A DNA stretch of 64,000 nucleotides, from NCBI RefSeq assembly GCF_020515625.1, contig NZ_JAIWPJ010000005.1, positions 1 to 64,000 of the forward strand, in the 5' to 3' direction. Source of the DNA: Natrinema amylolyticum. Its GTDB lineage: Archaea; Halobacteriota; Halobacteria; Halobacteriales; Natrialbaceae. The notes below the pieces were generated by a model, which was not told where the DNA came from, did not search any database, and was given only the letters and a program-made list of their open reading frames with translations. Of this stretch, positions 9,022-18,539 are shown piece after piece. Numbering within the stretch: the first letter of the stretch is position 1; every line of letters begins with the position of its first letter. The position numbers were made by a program, and so were the translations under genes.

Positions 9022-9102
9022 AATGATCGGTATTGACTGTTCTCACAAAAGCGTATGTAGTCCGTTACTGAAAGAGGGGTGATCGGAGGGGGCCGGATAC
9101 TC

Positions 9103-10095
9103 TCACGCCGAGACCACGAGGAGTTGATAGACCGTCGCGTACGCCGCAAGCGCGACGGTCACGGTCGCCAGGGTTGTAAGCGCCACCTCGAGAACGCTAT
9201 CGGGAGACGGCGGCCCGGGATAGCCCGCGCGAGGCCGTCGCAGCGAAGAGGCCTCTCGAACGACGCCACAGAGAATGCCGACGCCGAGAATGGAGAAGAC
9301 GAAGTGATAGGACACCGCCAGCGTCGGCGGCGTCACTGCGAGCGCGGCGATGCCGTAGGCCGCACCGATCCCGGCTCGACGGTTGACAGTCGCAGGGATC
9401 GACCGGTCGGTGAGCCGGCAGACGACCGCGAGCGCGAGCCAGATCGTCGCGAGTTCGATCCCGAACGCGCCGAGCAGGTGGAGCGTCGGGTCGGAGTGGA
9501 GCACGAGACGCGACTCGAGGACGGGGGAGGGAAACGGGAAGAACCAATCGGGTGGCGATCCGGTGAGGAGGTCGCCCCACGGATGCGACCAGAGCCCCCA
9601 GAGTGCGGCGATAGCGACCGCCACCGGCGAGAGCGTCGACGCTCGAGCGGCGGCGCGGGCGACGAGGAGGCCGCTCGCCGCGAACAGGCTCATGACGAGC
9701 GCGGCGATCGGGCCGTCCCAGACGAACGCGATCGCGACGAGCGCCGCGAGGAGGCAGATCGCAGCGGCGCGGCCGAATCGCGCGCGATTCGAGCCGCTGC
9801 GGGCGGCGAGCGCCCCGAACGCCGGCGCGGCGAGCGCGCCGACGACCAGCGAGTGGGTGACCGATCGGTGGACGTCGCGACTCGCGTCCCAGAAGGCCGT
9901 CGGTGCCCCCATCGCCCCGTCTGCCGCCTGCCACTCGAGGAGGCCGACGAGCGCGTAGGCGACATCGATGTCCGGAATCGTCGCGAACGCGCCGGCGACG
10001 GCACCGACGAGGAGCGCTCGTCGGGCCTCCCAGCCTCGCCAGTCGGCGACGAACGCCGCGACGGCAAACGCGAGGAGCCCGTGACCGATAAACAC
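9103..10095 (-). CDS. Membrane-bound metal-dependent hydrolase (DUF457/YdjM family)
   Basis: The 330-aa, largely hydrophobic protein has the family's metal-ligand pattern: MFIGHGLLAF, ATIPDIDVAYA, DVHRSVTHSL and LWSHPWGDLL, the last two matching the conserved His-x3-His and HP-x-x-D elements. Members are integral membrane hydrolases of unsettled substrate, some related to LexA-regulated YdjM. The start is GTG 10095; a TTTAAG about 30 nt upstream supports a leaderless transcript. It is larger than its relative at 2072-2701 because of extra C-terminal membrane segments. Confidence 0.82.
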   Translation of the reverse strand: MFIGHGLLAFAVAAFVADWRGWEARRALLVGAVAGAFATIPDIDVAYALVGLLEWQAADGAMGAPTAFWDASRDVHRSVTHSLVVGALAAPAFGALAARSGSNRARFGRAAAICLLAALVAIAFVWDGPIAALVMSLFAASGLLVARAAARASTLSPVAVAIAALWGLWSHPWGDLLTGSPPDWFFPFPSPVLESRLVLHSDPTLHLLGAFGIELATIWLALAVVCRLTDRSIPATVNRRAGIGAAYGIAALAVTPPTLAVSYHFVFSILGVGILCGVVREASSLRRPRAGYPGPPSPDSVLEVALTTLATVTVALAAYATVYQLLVVSA

Positions 10096-10290
10096 GATAT
10101 ATCGGTTATGTGTTGAGTGGGCTTAAACGGCTCGCAGCAGTGACAACTGCTGTCAGTCGACGCAGATCGTCTCGTGGGGCAAGCTGGATCGGTCAGTGAC
10201 ATCGAACAGAGCGGGCTCGCTTCACTGCTCGGGACCTTGTAATTCGCCGGTGCCGGTAGGTCTTTGCGAGTGGCCGGCGAGCACACGCCC

Positions 10291-11502
10291 ATGGCTCAGG
10301 ACGCGTCGAACGAGGCGGCTCGAGCGCCATCCGTCGGCGAACTCACACCACCGGAACGGACCCTCATGGGGCCCGGACCGAGCGACGTGAATCCGCGCGT
10401 GCTCCGAGCGATGAGCACGCCGCTCGTCGGCCACCTCGATCCCTCCTTCATCGAGATCATGGACGAGGTCCAGGAACTGCTCCGGTACACGTTCCGGACG
10501 GACAATCAGTGGACCATTCCGGTCTCGGGGACCGGCTCCGCGGCGATGGAGGCCGCGATCGGCAACGTGGTCGAACCCGGCGACACGATGCTCGTCCCGA
10601 CGAACGGCTACTTCGGCGGCCGAATGGCTTCGATGGCACAGCGGGCGGGCGGGGAGGTCGTCGAGGTCGACGCGCCGTGGGGCGAACCGCTCGACCCCGA
10701 CGACGTTTCGGACGCACTGGCCGAACACGACCCCGACGTCTTCGGATTCGTCCACGCCGAGACGAGTACCGGCGTCCTCCAGCCAGACGTACCGGAACTA
10801 ACGGCGGCGGCCCACGACCACGACGCCCTCGTGATCGCCGACACCGTCACCTCGCTGGGCGGCGTCGAGTTGCGAGTCGACGAGTGGGACATCGACGTCG
10901 CCTACTCGGGCCCGCAGAAGTGTCTCTCCTGTCCGCCGGGGGCGAGCCCGCTCACCCTCTCGGACGGGGCCATGGAGAAGGTCCTCTCGCGCGAGGAAGA
11001 CCCTCGCTCGTGGTATCTCGACCTCTCGCTGCTCGAGGGCTACTGGGGCGAGGAACGGGCCTACCACCACACCGCACCGATCACGAACGTCTACGCGATC
11101 CGGGAAGCTCTGCGACTCGTCGCCGAGGAGGGCATCGAGGAACGCTGGGCTCGCCACGAGCGACTGGCCGGCGCGCTGAAAGCCGGCGTCGAGGCGATGG
11201 GCCTCGAGATGAACGCGCCCGACGAGTACTGGCTGCCGAGCCTGAACGCCGTCCGCGTGCCCGACGGCATCGACGACGGCGATGTCTGTGATGCGCTGAT
11301 CGACCAGTACGATCTCGAGATCGCCGGCGGGCTGGGCGATCTCGCCGGAGAGATCTTCCGGATCGGCTGCATGGGCCACTCCGCGCGCCCCGAAAACGTG
11401 ATCTACGTCGTGACGGCGCTCGGTGACGTCTTGGAGTCGATGGGCGCGGACGTCGATCCGGGCGCAGGCGTGACTGCGACGCGCAACGCGCTCGAAGAAT
11501 AG
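10291..11502 (+). CDS. Class V aminotransferase (alanine/serine-glyoxylate type)
   Basis: The 403-aa PLP enzyme resembles serine-pyruvate/alanine-glyoxylate aminotransferases. Landmarks are MGPGPSDVNPRVLRAM near residue 26, the cofactor-anchoring VSGTGSAAMEAA at 79-90, VHAETSTGVLQP at 154-165, the IADTVTSLGG aspartate region and the PLP lysine, probably Lys210 in YSGPQKCLSCPPG. The C-terminus has IFRIGCMGHSA, also typical. It likely moves amino groups between small amino acids and glyoxylate or pyruvate; the exact pair is inference. ATG 10291 is favoured over 10264 because the alignment-like start follows it. It converges with 11523-11846. Confidence 0.88.
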   Translation: MAQDASNEAARAPSVGELTPPERTLMGPGPSDVNPRVLRAMSTPLVGHLDPSFIEIMDEVQELLRYTFRTDNQWTIPVSGTGSAAMEAAIGNVVEPGDTMLVPTNGYFGGRMASMAQRAGGEVVEVDAPWGEPLDPDDVSDALAEHDPDVFGFVHAETSTGVLQPDVPELTAAAHDHDALVIADTVTSLGGVELRVDEWDIDVAYSGPQKCLSCPPGASPLTLSDGAMEKVLSREEDPRSWYLDLSLLEGYWGEERAYHHTAPITNVYAIREALRLVAEEGIEERWARHERLAGALKAGVEAMGLEMNAPDEYWLPSLNAVRVPDGIDDGDVCDALIDQYDLEIAGGLGDLAGEIFRIGCMGHSARPENVIYVVTALGDVLESMGADVDPGAGVTATRNALEE

Positions 11503-11522
11503 GACGGTAGTCGCTGCCGGTT

Positions 11523-11846
11523 TTATGCTGTTACTCGCGGTCCTGGTGGCGCTCGTTCGACCTGATAGTCCTCCCCGTCGACGACGATGATGGCCCACTC
11601 GTAGTTCGGATTCGTCCGCTCGAGTCGCGCCTCGAGATCGTCTGCGTCCTCGGGTTCGGCGACGAAACAGTGGAACTGTCCCGACGAAGCCGACGGGAGC
11701 TCTCCCGTCTCGAGGACGGTGTTTACGTGGACGACTTTCCATGCTCGTTCGGCGCGGAACTCGGGGCCGTTGCCTTCGACGGTGTAACCCAGCTCAGCGA
11801 AGATCGACCTGGCCTGCTCGACGAGTCGCATGTTAACAGGACCCAT
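11523..11846 (-). CDS. Conserved small haloarchaeal protein, function unknown
   Basis: The 107-aa acidic product has an alpha/beta look (RSIFAELGYTVEGNG, HVNTVLETG, FHCFVAEPEDADDLEARL, WAIIVVDGEDYQV) and resembles an uncharacterised halobacterial family. A TATA-like ACATTTATGG at about 11871-11880 lies 27-30 nt before ATG 11846, which supports the longer start (MGPVNMRLV) over ATG 11831. No function can be given. Confidence 0.7.
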   Translation of the reverse strand: MGPVNMRLVEQARSIFAELGYTVEGNGPEFRAERAWKVVHVNTVLETGELPSASSGQFHCFVAEPEDADDLEARLERTNPNYEWAIIVVDGEDYQVERAPPGPRVTA

Positions 11847-11870
11847 TCACTACCACCTATGTCGGCATCC

Positions 11871-11880
11871 ACCATAAATG
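11871..11880 (-). promoter_or_regulatory. TATA-like element
   Basis: An AT-rich ACATTTATGG on the minus strand lies about 27-30 nt upstream of 11846 and suggests a leaderless transcript. Confidence 0.45.
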
Positions 11881-12060
11881 TTAGTACGTGACAAGAAGGA
11901 CCGGCACGTCCCAGCGATTCGGAACTGCCCCGTGGTTTCGCTGTGTCTGTGTCGTACTGTGCGGAGAGTTCGGTCAGTAATAGTCGATTACCGGTAGTCT
12001 CGCCGGTCGACTGACTGAGAGGACGTTCGTCGAAGGAACTAGAATGGACTCCAGCGGCAA

Positions 12061-12300
12061 TTACTCGTGGGCGGCGTCCCACTCGGTCGGCTTGCGGAAG
12101 TTCCCACACTGGTTGCACTTGATTCGACCCATCGAGTCCATCGCGTTGTCGAAGCTCTCACAGTTCGCACAGAACCAGCCGTACCGGTGCTCCGCGTCGG
12201 GCGATTCGAAGGCGACGAGGAACGGACCCTTCGACCCTCTGTCGCCGTCGGTCTCCGAGACGTAGACGGTGTTACCGTCGTCGGTCGACCAGGTTTGCAT
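12061..12300 (-). CDS. Small zinc-ribbon protein (DUF5816-like)
   Basis: The 79-aa product carries two CxxC knuckles, WFCANCESF and IKCNQCGNF, after a beta-rich N-terminal half. It probably binds one structural zinc. This architecture fits the haloarchaeal DUF5816 family, whose role is unknown; nucleic-acid binding is only a guess. A TATA-like TCATTTACC lies about 30 nt before the ATG at 12300. Confidence 0.72.
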   Translation of the reverse strand: MQTWSTDDGNTVYVSETDGDRGSKGPFLVAFESPDAEHRYGWFCANCESFDNAMDSMGRIKCNQCGNFRKPTEWDAAHE

Positions 12301-12490
12301 GCCCGCCCGTACGCTCGCTCACGGTAAATGACTGTCTTTCCGGGTCGAATTCGCGACTGCGTGCAACTCATTGGGACCGCGGGACTCGGACGGGTCCGTT
12401 GAATGGTATAGGTCGCCACATGAGACAGGTTCGCAGCGTGGACTGTCCGTACTGAAAGGTTTACCCGCCCGGGAATCGTTCGAACGCCTA

Positions 12491-12901
12491 ATGTCGCTGG
12501 TCGTGGTTCCCGTTCGGTATCCGCTGTCGAAGCACTCGCAGCGGACGCTCGAACGGGCGATCGAGGTCGCTCGCGAGCGCGAGGCAGCGTTGACGATACT
12601 CCACGTCGATCTCTATCAGAACGGAAAGAAAGTGACGCGTATAGATCTGAAAAACGCCGTCGAGCGGGTCTTCGGACGGCTCGAGAACGCTCGGTACGTC
12701 GTCCGAACCGGCTTTCTCGTCGAAGAGAGCATTCTCGACGAAGTCGCCGCGGAGGGGGCCGACGCCGTCGTCATCGGGAGCAAACAGGCGAGTCGCCTGC
12801 GGCGGATCTTCCAGCGCTTTACGGACAATCCGGATATCGACCGCTATCTCCGGACCCATCTCGACTGTGAAGTCATTACGGTCGACGGCGCGCGCGCCTA
12901 A
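12491..12901 (+). CDS. Universal stress protein (UspA family)
   Basis: The 136-aa product starts MSLVVVPVRYPLSKHSQR and continues with the UspA alpha/beta fold: AIEVAREREAALTILHVDLY and the ADAVVIGSKQASRLRRIF segment. The usual ATP-binding G-x2-G-x9-G-S/T signature is only partly kept (GSKQASRLRRIF, no second glycine), so nucleotide binding is uncertain. GGTTTACCC about 30 nt upstream of ATG 12491 supports this start. It converges with another UspA gene. Confidence 0.82.
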   Translation: MSLVVVPVRYPLSKHSQRTLERAIEVAREREAALTILHVDLYQNGKKVTRIDLKNAVERVFGRLENARYVVRTGFLVEESILDEVAAEGADAVVIGSKQASRLRRIFQRFTDNPDIDRYLRTHLDCEVITVDGARA

Positions 12902-12933
12902 CTCCGTGCGGGAGGCCGGCCGCTACCGGCCGC

Positions 12934-13377
12934 TTACTCCTCATTGCCCGCGTTTCGAACGACGAACACCGGAATCGAGGCGTTGTCGACCACCCGCTCC
13001 GAAACGCTGCCCAGCGACGTCACCTTCTCTCGCGGGCTCTTCCCCCGCGTGCCGATCACGATCAGATCGATTCCTTCCGTCTCGGCGTAGTCGAGGATCG
13101 TCTTCGCGGGCGTCCCCTGGCGGACCTCACCGACGGTCTCGAGCCCCTCGGCCGCCGCTCGCTCCTCGACGGCGGCGACGGCGTCACGACCCTCGTCCTC
13201 GAGCGAACGCTCGAGATCGGTACTGGTTTCCTCGTCGGCGGCAGCGGTGACGCGGCTATCGACGACGTACAGCGAGTGGACCGTCGCGTCGTTGTCCGCG
13301 GCGATCGGCAGTCCGTGGGTGAGCGTCTCGGGAATCGTATCGCTTCCGTCCGTGGGAATGAGAATGTCGTCGTACAT
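12934..13377 (-). CDS. Universal stress protein (UspA family)
   Basis: The 147-aa product starts MYDDILIPTDGSD, the classical UspA N-terminus with the ATP-contacting Asp. The C-terminal signature IDLIVIGTRGKSPREK and SVSERVVDNASIPVFVVR is complete, so ATP binding is likely. ATG 13377 is chosen over 13413 because the family always begins at this segment and the CATAAAT element around 13411-13417 is better read as the TATA box (about 10-nt leader). Function: general stress resistance by analogy. Confidence 0.92.
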   Translation of the reverse strand: MYDDILIPTDGSDTIPETLTHGLPIAADNDATVHSLYVVDSRVTAAADEETSTDLERSLEDEGRDAVAAVEERAAAEGLETVGEVRQGTPAKTILDYAETEGIDLIVIGTRGKSPREKVTSLGSVSERVVDNASIPVFVVRNAGNEE

Positions 13378-13496
13378 CTGTCGGCTGACTGCGAATTGAA
13401 CCGGCGAGAGCATAAATCACCCCCACGGTATCGGCCGATAGAAAACGCTGACCGCGACATCCCGGTTTGTCCGGGGTGAGACCGACGCGGGTGCCG

Positions 13497-14498
13497 TCAC
13501 TGATCGGTCGGATCCGCGGGACTTTCACCCGCCGACCCTGGCGATCGGGGCGAGTCCGCGCGGGGTCGCTCGAAGCCGGAGTCGTCGACGGACACCCGCG
13601 CGGTACCGCTGCTCTCGTCGAAGACGTGGTGGCGACGCGGGTAGGCGAACTCCGCGTCGATGTCCGCGAAGCGCTCGCCGATGGCGTCCTGAACTGCCGA
13701 CCGGATGACGGTCTGCTTGTAGGGATGTTTCATCCAGAAGAACAGTTCGAGCGCGATCCCGTGATCGCCGTACTCGGCGATGTAACAGGAGGGGGCCGCG
13801 GCGTAGCGGGCGCTGCCGATCCGGATGTCGGGACCACCCGATATGACGTCGTCGACGCCCCTGGCGGCCCGCTCGGCGGCCTGGCGCGCCGTCTCGAGGT
13901 CGCTGTCGTAGGTGATATCGAACCCGACCGAGATCCGCGTCCGTTCGTCCTCCGCGGAGTAATTGATCACGTCGCGCGTGTGGATCTCGGAGTTCGGGAT
14001 GACGATGAAGGAGTTCTGGAGCGTGAAGATCTTGGTGTAGCGGATCGTGATGTCCTCGACGAACCCGCGGTGGCCGGCGTCGGTGACCTCGATCATGTCG
14101 CCGATCTCGTAGGGGCGATCCGCGAGGACGTAGAGGCCGTTGATCAGGCTCCCGACCAGCGGTGCGAGCACGATCGCGATCACGGCCGAGATGACGGTCA
14201 CCGAGAGGAGGATCTGCGTGTCGCCGACGCCGAGGATGCCGGCGGCGACGACGGCCGACCAGAGGAGAACGGTGAGTCTGACGCCGCGCAGGACGGTCCG
14301 CGTGACGCTCGGCCGTTCGATCCGGCGCGCGACCGTGCGGCCGGCGAGCCGGACGACGAGCTTCGAGAGGTACCAGCCGGCGACGAGGACGACGAGGGCC
14401 AGGGCGATCTCGACCGCCAGTTCGGGCGTCCTACCCGGAACGGCGCTCCGGATCGCCTCGACCGCTGAACGCTCGTCCATCTGGAGAACCTCGGGCAT
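13497..14498 (-). CDS. MscS-family mechanosensitive channel
   Basis: The 333-aa protein has an N-terminal extracellular/amphipathic segment, about three membrane helices and then the MscS beta domain ([38 protein letters not shown]), followed by the C-terminal alpha/beta vestibule ([18 protein letters not shown]) and a Pro/Asp/Ser-rich tail of about 35 residues. Such channels open under membrane tension to release solutes, relevant for hypo-osmotic shock in a halophile. It is divergent from the trmB-like gene. A smaller MscS homologue lies at 50959-51576. Confidence 0.92.
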   Translation of the reverse strand: MPEVLQMDERSAVEAIRSAVPGRTPELAVEIALALVVLVAGWYLSKLVVRLAGRTVARRIERPSVTRTVLRGVRLTVLLWSAVVAAGILGVGDTQILLSVTVISAVIAIVLAPLVGSLINGLYVLADRPYEIGDMIEVTDAGHRGFVEDITIRYTKIFTLQNSFIVIPNSEIHTRDVINYSAEDERTRISVGFDITYDSDLETARQAAERAARGVDDVISGGPDIRIGSARYAAAPSCYIAEYGDHGIALELFFWMKHPYKQTVIRSAVQDAIGERFADIDAEFAYPRRHHVFDESSGTARVSVDDSGFERPRADSPRSPGSAGESPADPTDQ

Positions 14499-14594
14499 AT
14501 CAAGACGCTCAGGCGCGTTGTGGTTAAGCGTTCTGACCGTCAGGTTCGGGGACCGGAGTCATCACAACCCGATTTCGAAAACGCGTGCTACTCA

Positions 14595-14606
14595 GAATAT
14601 AATAAA
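14595..14606 (+). promoter_or_regulatory. TATA box region of the trmB-like gene
   Basis: The run AATATAATAAA lies 32-43 nt before ATG 14638, in the 139-bp divergent gap between the MscS gene and the TrmB gene. It would give a short leader of about 8 nt. Confidence 0.5.
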
Positions 14607-14637
14607 TGATTTAGCGGGCGGGAGCGTAACGGTGGAT

Positions 14638-15705
14638 ATGGCACCAGACGAACTTCGCTCGACCGTCGAGCGCGTCGGGGATCGGTTCAACCTCGGCGAG
14701 TACGAGATCGACGCCTACCTCACCGTCTTAGAGCAGGGACAGCTCACGGCGAGCGAGATCGCTGACCGAACGGAGATCCCCCAGCCCCGCGTCTACGACA
14801 CCGTCCGTAGTCTCAGCGACCGCGGACTGGTCGAACTGCGGGAATCCCGCCCCATGAAGGTCGTCGCGATCGATCCCGGGGAGGCCTTCGACGACGTCCA
14901 GTCCTCCTTCGAGCAGATGATCTCGGAACTCGAGGCCCGGTACACTGCGCCGGCCCGCGATACCGAGGCCGTCTCCCTCGTGAAATCGCGATCGACGATC
15001 CTGCGCTACCTCGAGGAGGTCATCGACGCCGCAGAGTACGAACTCTCCCTGTCGCTGACGCCGGACCTGTTGACCCGGTTCGAGGCGGAGTTGCGCGCGG
15101 CCGTCGAGGCCGGCGTGAGCGTCGACCTGATCGTGACGCCGGCGAGCGAAGCGCCCGATCCGTCGGAGTTCGCGTACGGCGAGGTCGCGTCGACGGCTCG
15201 CGCTCGGCGGGGGATCACGACGCCGGTCATCGCCGTCGCCGACGGCAACTACTCGGTCTACGCGACGCAGGATGCGCTGCGGGACGATCAGGATCGGTAC
15301 GGCGTCATCTTCAACCGATCCGCGCTCGGCTTCCTCATTTCCGGGTTCTTCGGAACGGTTCTCTGGACGACCGCTGAACGAGTACTCGGCGAGGACGGTT
15401 CCGGCCGAACGTACCCCCGGAAGTACGCCTCGATTCGCCGGTGCGTCAAGGACCTCCTCGAGGAGGGCGGGGAGTTCTACGCGACCATCGACGGCCGCGA
15501 CGTCGAGGTCGGCGGCCAGCGGACCGTCCGCGGCCGCATCCGCGACATCTCGTTCGAAGTCAGCGAGGAAGTCGCCAGCCTCACGATCGAAACCGAGGAG
15601 GGTGAGGACGTCTCCGTCGGTGGCCGCGTCGCGGCCCTCGAGGACGTCGAGGCGCACGAGATCCACATCGGCCGAGACGAACCGCCGGCGATCGAAACGC
15701 CCTGA
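14638..15705 (+). CDS. TrmB-family sugar-responsive transcriptional regulator
   Basis: The 355-aa product has the TrmB layout: an N-terminal winged helix ([38 protein letters not shown], residues about 20-75), a short coiled coil, a central phospholipase-D-like segment ([18 protein letters not shown]) and a C-terminal beta domain that binds sugars in relatives (about 265-355). TrmB proteins sense sugars and repress or activate uptake and glycolytic/gluconeogenic genes. Its position directly before a CUT1 importer suggests that it controls that locus. The long upstream extension of the frame is rejected because the MscS gene occupies that DNA on the other strand. Confidence 0.88.
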   Translation: MAPDELRSTVERVGDRFNLGEYEIDAYLTVLEQGQLTASEIADRTEIPQPRVYDTVRSLSDRGLVELRESRPMKVVAIDPGEAFDDVQSSFEQMISELEARYTAPARDTEAVSLVKSRSTILRYLEEVIDAAEYELSLSLTPDLLTRFEAELRAAVEAGVSVDLIVTPASEAPDPSEFAYGEVASTARARRGITTPVIAVADGNYSVYATQDALRDDQDRYGVIFNRSALGFLISGFFGTVLWTTAERVLGEDGSGRTYPRKYASIRRCVKDLLEEGGEFYATIDGRDVEVGGQRTVRGRIRDISFEVSEEVASLTIETEEGEDVSVGGRVAALEDVEAHEIHIGRDEPPAIETP

Positions 15706-16039
15706 GCGTCACAGGCCGAGCAAGGAAGCGATCGAGTACCGCTCCGTAGAGACGCCGTTCGTCGGACTGATTCGCACCGTCGGACCGAACTCGTTCGACA
15801 GATTTGCGCAGTAATGGACGGCACGTGGCCACGTAGTCCATCGGCCGGCACCTGCCGACCGACGGCCGGCAATAGGTGATTAGAGAGCCGTTCGCGATTC
15901 TCACTGACAGCGAATCGACGGCCGGTCTCGAGGCGTTCGACAATGGGTGATCATAACTGAAACGAGATCCGAACACTCCCAATTTATTACCATATTTATA
16001 GCTAACAATTAAGGTGGAGAACGTAGTCCGTTGCTGCGC
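15706..16039. promoter_or_regulatory. Regulatory gap before the sugar ABC operon
   Basis: This 334-bp gap holds no gene. Its last 70 bp turn AT-rich, with a TATA-like CATATTTATA at 15991-16000 about 40 nt before ATG 16040. The GC-rich first part has short repeats of GGCCGGC and CGACGGCCGG around 15830-15925. I could not recognise a defined TrmB operator; the promoter is nonetheless a likely target of the adjacent regulator. Confidence 0.5.
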
Positions 16040-17506
16040 ATGGGACGCGATGTCACCGGCCAGCGCGACCGCGCCCGTCTGAGACGACGGTCGTTCCTGA
16101 AGGCTGCATCGGCATCGACGGCGGGGGCGGTCGCCGTTACCGGCTGTCTCGGCCGGGGTCGCAGCCCGGACACCGTGGTGATGACCGCCGACTCGGGTGT
16201 CGCAGGGATCATACACAGCGACGGCGACGAACCCTCGGTCCAGCAGGCGCTCTGGGACGCCGGGCTCGACGAGGACATCCGCCTGGAGATCCAGACCGTC
16301 GTCAGCGACTCCGCATCGCGGATGCAAACGGCTCAGTCGGCGCTCGAGGCAGGACGCGCTCCGCCCGACATCCACATGATGGACAGCGGCTGGACGGTTC
16401 CGTTCGTCCTCCGGAACCAGACGGTCAACCTGACCGAGGAGCTCTCGGACGACGTCCTCGAGCGCGTCAACAGTAACTACCTCGATGCCATCCTCGAAAC
16501 GGCGCGTCATCCCCAGACCGGGGACCTCCACGCCCTGCCGTTCTTTCCGGACCTGGGGTTCACGCTGTACCGCGAGGACCTGATCGAAGACGCCGGCTAC
16601 GACACCGGCAACTGGCCGTCGGAGCCGCCGTCCTGGGAGGAGTTCTCGGCGGCGGTCCGCGATGCGCGCGATCAGGCGGGCCTGGACTACGGGTTCACGA
16701 CGCAGGCGGCCGCCTACGAGGGACTGTCCTGCTGTACGTTCAACGAAGTGATGACGTCCTGGGGCGGGGCCTACTTCGGCGGCGTAGATAACCTCTTCAC
16801 GGCGGGCGACCGGCCGATCACCGTCGACGAGGAGCGGTGCATCGACGCGATCCGAATGATGCGCTCGTTCATCGCGGGTGAGGAGGAAAACACCATGGAC
16901 GGCTACGCCCAGATCTGTCCGTCGGCGATCGTCCAGTGGACCGAACAGCAGTCGCTCAACCCCTTTGCGGCCGGCAACGCCGTCTCGAACCGCAACTGGT
17001 CGTACGCGATCGCGGAGACGGGTGGCGAAGACGCCTTCGGTGAGAACCTCGGGGTCACGACCCGGCCGTACGCGGTCTCCCAGCAGGAAGCCGAGTACGA
17101 CGGTACCGGCGGCACCGTCGCAGCGCTTGGCGGCTGGAACCTCGCCGTGAGCCCCTTCTCGGAACGACAGGAGCAAGCGCTGCAGGTCCTCGAGGCGTTC
17201 GCCACCGAGGAAGTGATGCTGACGGTCTTCGAACTCGGAGGCTATTTGCCGCCGAACCTCGATCTGGTCGCGGAGGCCAGTCCCGACGAGGTCGGCCCCG
17301 TCGCCCGCTACGGCGACGTGGTCCAGCAAGCCAGCGAGAACGCGATCCCGCGGCCGGCGACCGACCTCTGGCCGGAACAGTCCGCGCTGATCTATCAGTC
17401 GGTCAACGCCGCGTATCGCGGCGAACAGTCCCCCGAGGTGGCGATGAACGATCTCGCGCAAGAACTCGAGCAGAGCGAAGCGGAGGTGGAAACGAATGGC
17501 AACTGA
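16040..17506 (+). CDS. Sugar ABC importer substrate-binding lipoprotein (CUT1)
   Basis: The 488-aa product has a Tat signal (RRRSFLKAAS near residue 16), a lipobox ending at Cys36 (VTGCLG) and the extracellular solute-binding family 1 fold: LEIQTVVSDSASRMQ, FFPDLGFTLYREDL, a periplasmic-type hinge and the C-terminal ENAIPRPATDLWPEQSAL segment typical of maltose/trehalose-type binding proteins. It captures sugars outside the cell and docks on the two permeases. The C-terminus overlaps the first permease start by 11 bp. The substrate is unknown. Confidence 0.93.
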   Translation: MGRDVTGQRDRARLRRRSFLKAASASTAGAVAVTGCLGRGRSPDTVVMTADSGVAGIIHSDGDEPSVQQALWDAGLDEDIRLEIQTVVSDSASRMQTAQSALEAGRAPPDIHMMDSGWTVPFVLRNQTVNLTEELSDDVLERVNSNYLDAILETARHPQTGDLHALPFFPDLGFTLYREDLIEDAGYDTGNWPSEPPSWEEFSAAVRDARDQAGLDYGFTTQAAAYEGLSCCTFNEVMTSWGGAYFGGVDNLFTAGDRPITVDEERCIDAIRMMRSFIAGEEENTMDGYAQICPSAIVQWTEQQSLNPFAAGNAVSNRNWSYAIAETGGEDAFGENLGVTTRPYAVSQQEAEYDGTGGTVAALGGWNLAVSPFSERQEQALQVLEAFATEEVMLTVFELGGYLPPNLDLVAEASPDEVGPVARYGDVVQQASENAIPRPATDLWPEQSALIYQSVNAAYRGEQSPEVAMNDLAQELEQSEAEVETNGN

Positions 17507-18539
17507 TACCGATACGGACGGGTTGATCGGCGGTGAGTCCGGACGGGAACAAGACCGTGAACGGTCCGGAAACGCCGTCGTCAACTGGATGGAGGGGCTG
17601 AGCGAGGCGGCATACGCGTACCTGCTGTTGCTACCGGCGTTCGCGTTGCTGACGCTGATCGCGTTCTATCCGATGATACGGACGTTCGTCATGTCGCTTC
17701 GCGCCAATCAGACGCGGGGACTTGACCCCCTGGGCGGCTTCGTCGGCATCGAGAACTACGTCGACATCCTCACCGGGAACGCGCGACTGGCGCGACAGTT
17801 CCTCGACGTCGGACTGACGTCGTCGTTCCCCTTTATCGAACTCGGTACCCCGTTCTTCCAGCAGGCGCTGTTCGTCACGCTCGCCTTCGCGGTCATCAGC
17901 GTCGTCGTCGAGACGGTGATCGGGTTCGGCCAGGCCTACGTGCTCGACCAGGAGTTCACGGGGCGTCGCTGGGTCCGCGTGGCGATCATCCTCCCGTGGG
18001 CGGTGCCGATCGTCATTCAGGGCATGATCTTCTTCCTGCTGTTCCAGCCGACGGTCGGGTTCGGCTCCGACCTCATGCAGAGCATCGGCATCTTCAGCGG
18101 GACGCCACTGGCCAACAGCCGGGACGCGTTCATCATCATCCTCGTGGCCGACATCTGGAAGTCGTCCGCGTTCATGGCCCTGCTGATACTCGCGGGGCTC
18201 CAGAGCGTCGACCGGAGCCTGTACGACGTCGCGCGCGTGGCCGGGGCCTCGCCGTGGCAGCGGTTCAAACTGATCACGCTCCCGCTCGTGATGCCGGCGC
18301 TGCTGGTCGCGATGCTGTTCCGAACCATGGACGCGATGCGGGTCTTCGGGCTCATCGAGTCGACTGCCGGCTGTACGACCGTCCCCTCGCTGAGCTGTCT
18401 CGTCGTCGAAGCGATGTTCGGCGGGACCCGCATCTACGCGACGGCCGCCGCCGTGGCCTTCGCCACGGCGCTCGTGATCGGCCTGATCATCGGCGGCTAC
18501 GTGCTACTCTTCCGTGACACCGAAGGAGGGATGTATTAA
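17496..18539 (+). CDS. Sugar ABC importer permease 1 (MalF-like)
   Basis: The 347-aa protein has an N-terminal acidic leader, six or so membrane segments and the EAA coupling loop DVARVAGASPWQRFKL in the C-terminal half. An extra extracellular loop (about residues 85-115) between the first helices includes ARLARQFLDVGLTSS. It pairs with permease 2 to form the CUT1 channel. Its stop overlaps the next ATG by one base (TAATG), and its start lies inside the binding-protein gene, so translation is coupled through the operon. Confidence 0.93.
   Translation: MATDTDTDGLIGGESGREQDRERSGNAVVNWMEGLSEAAYAYLLLLPAFALLTLIAFYPMIRTFVMSLRANQTRGLDPLGGFVGIENYVDILTGNARLARQFLDVGLTSSFPFIELGTPFFQQALFVTLAFAVISVVVETVIGFGQAYVLDQEFTGRRWVRVAIILPWAVPIVIQGMIFFLLFQPTVGFGSDLMQSIGIFSGTPLANSRDAFIIILVADIWKSSAFMALLILAGLQSVDRSLYDVARVAGASPWQRFKLITLPLVMPALLVAMLFRTMDAMRVFGLIESTAGCTTVPSLSCLVVEAMFGGTRIYATAAAVAFATALVIGLIIGGYVLLFRDTEGGMY

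Noticed and set aside
13467-14468. 333-codon plus frame opposite the MscS gene
   Set aside because: The MscS protein on the other strand has complete family motifs; the plus frame has none.
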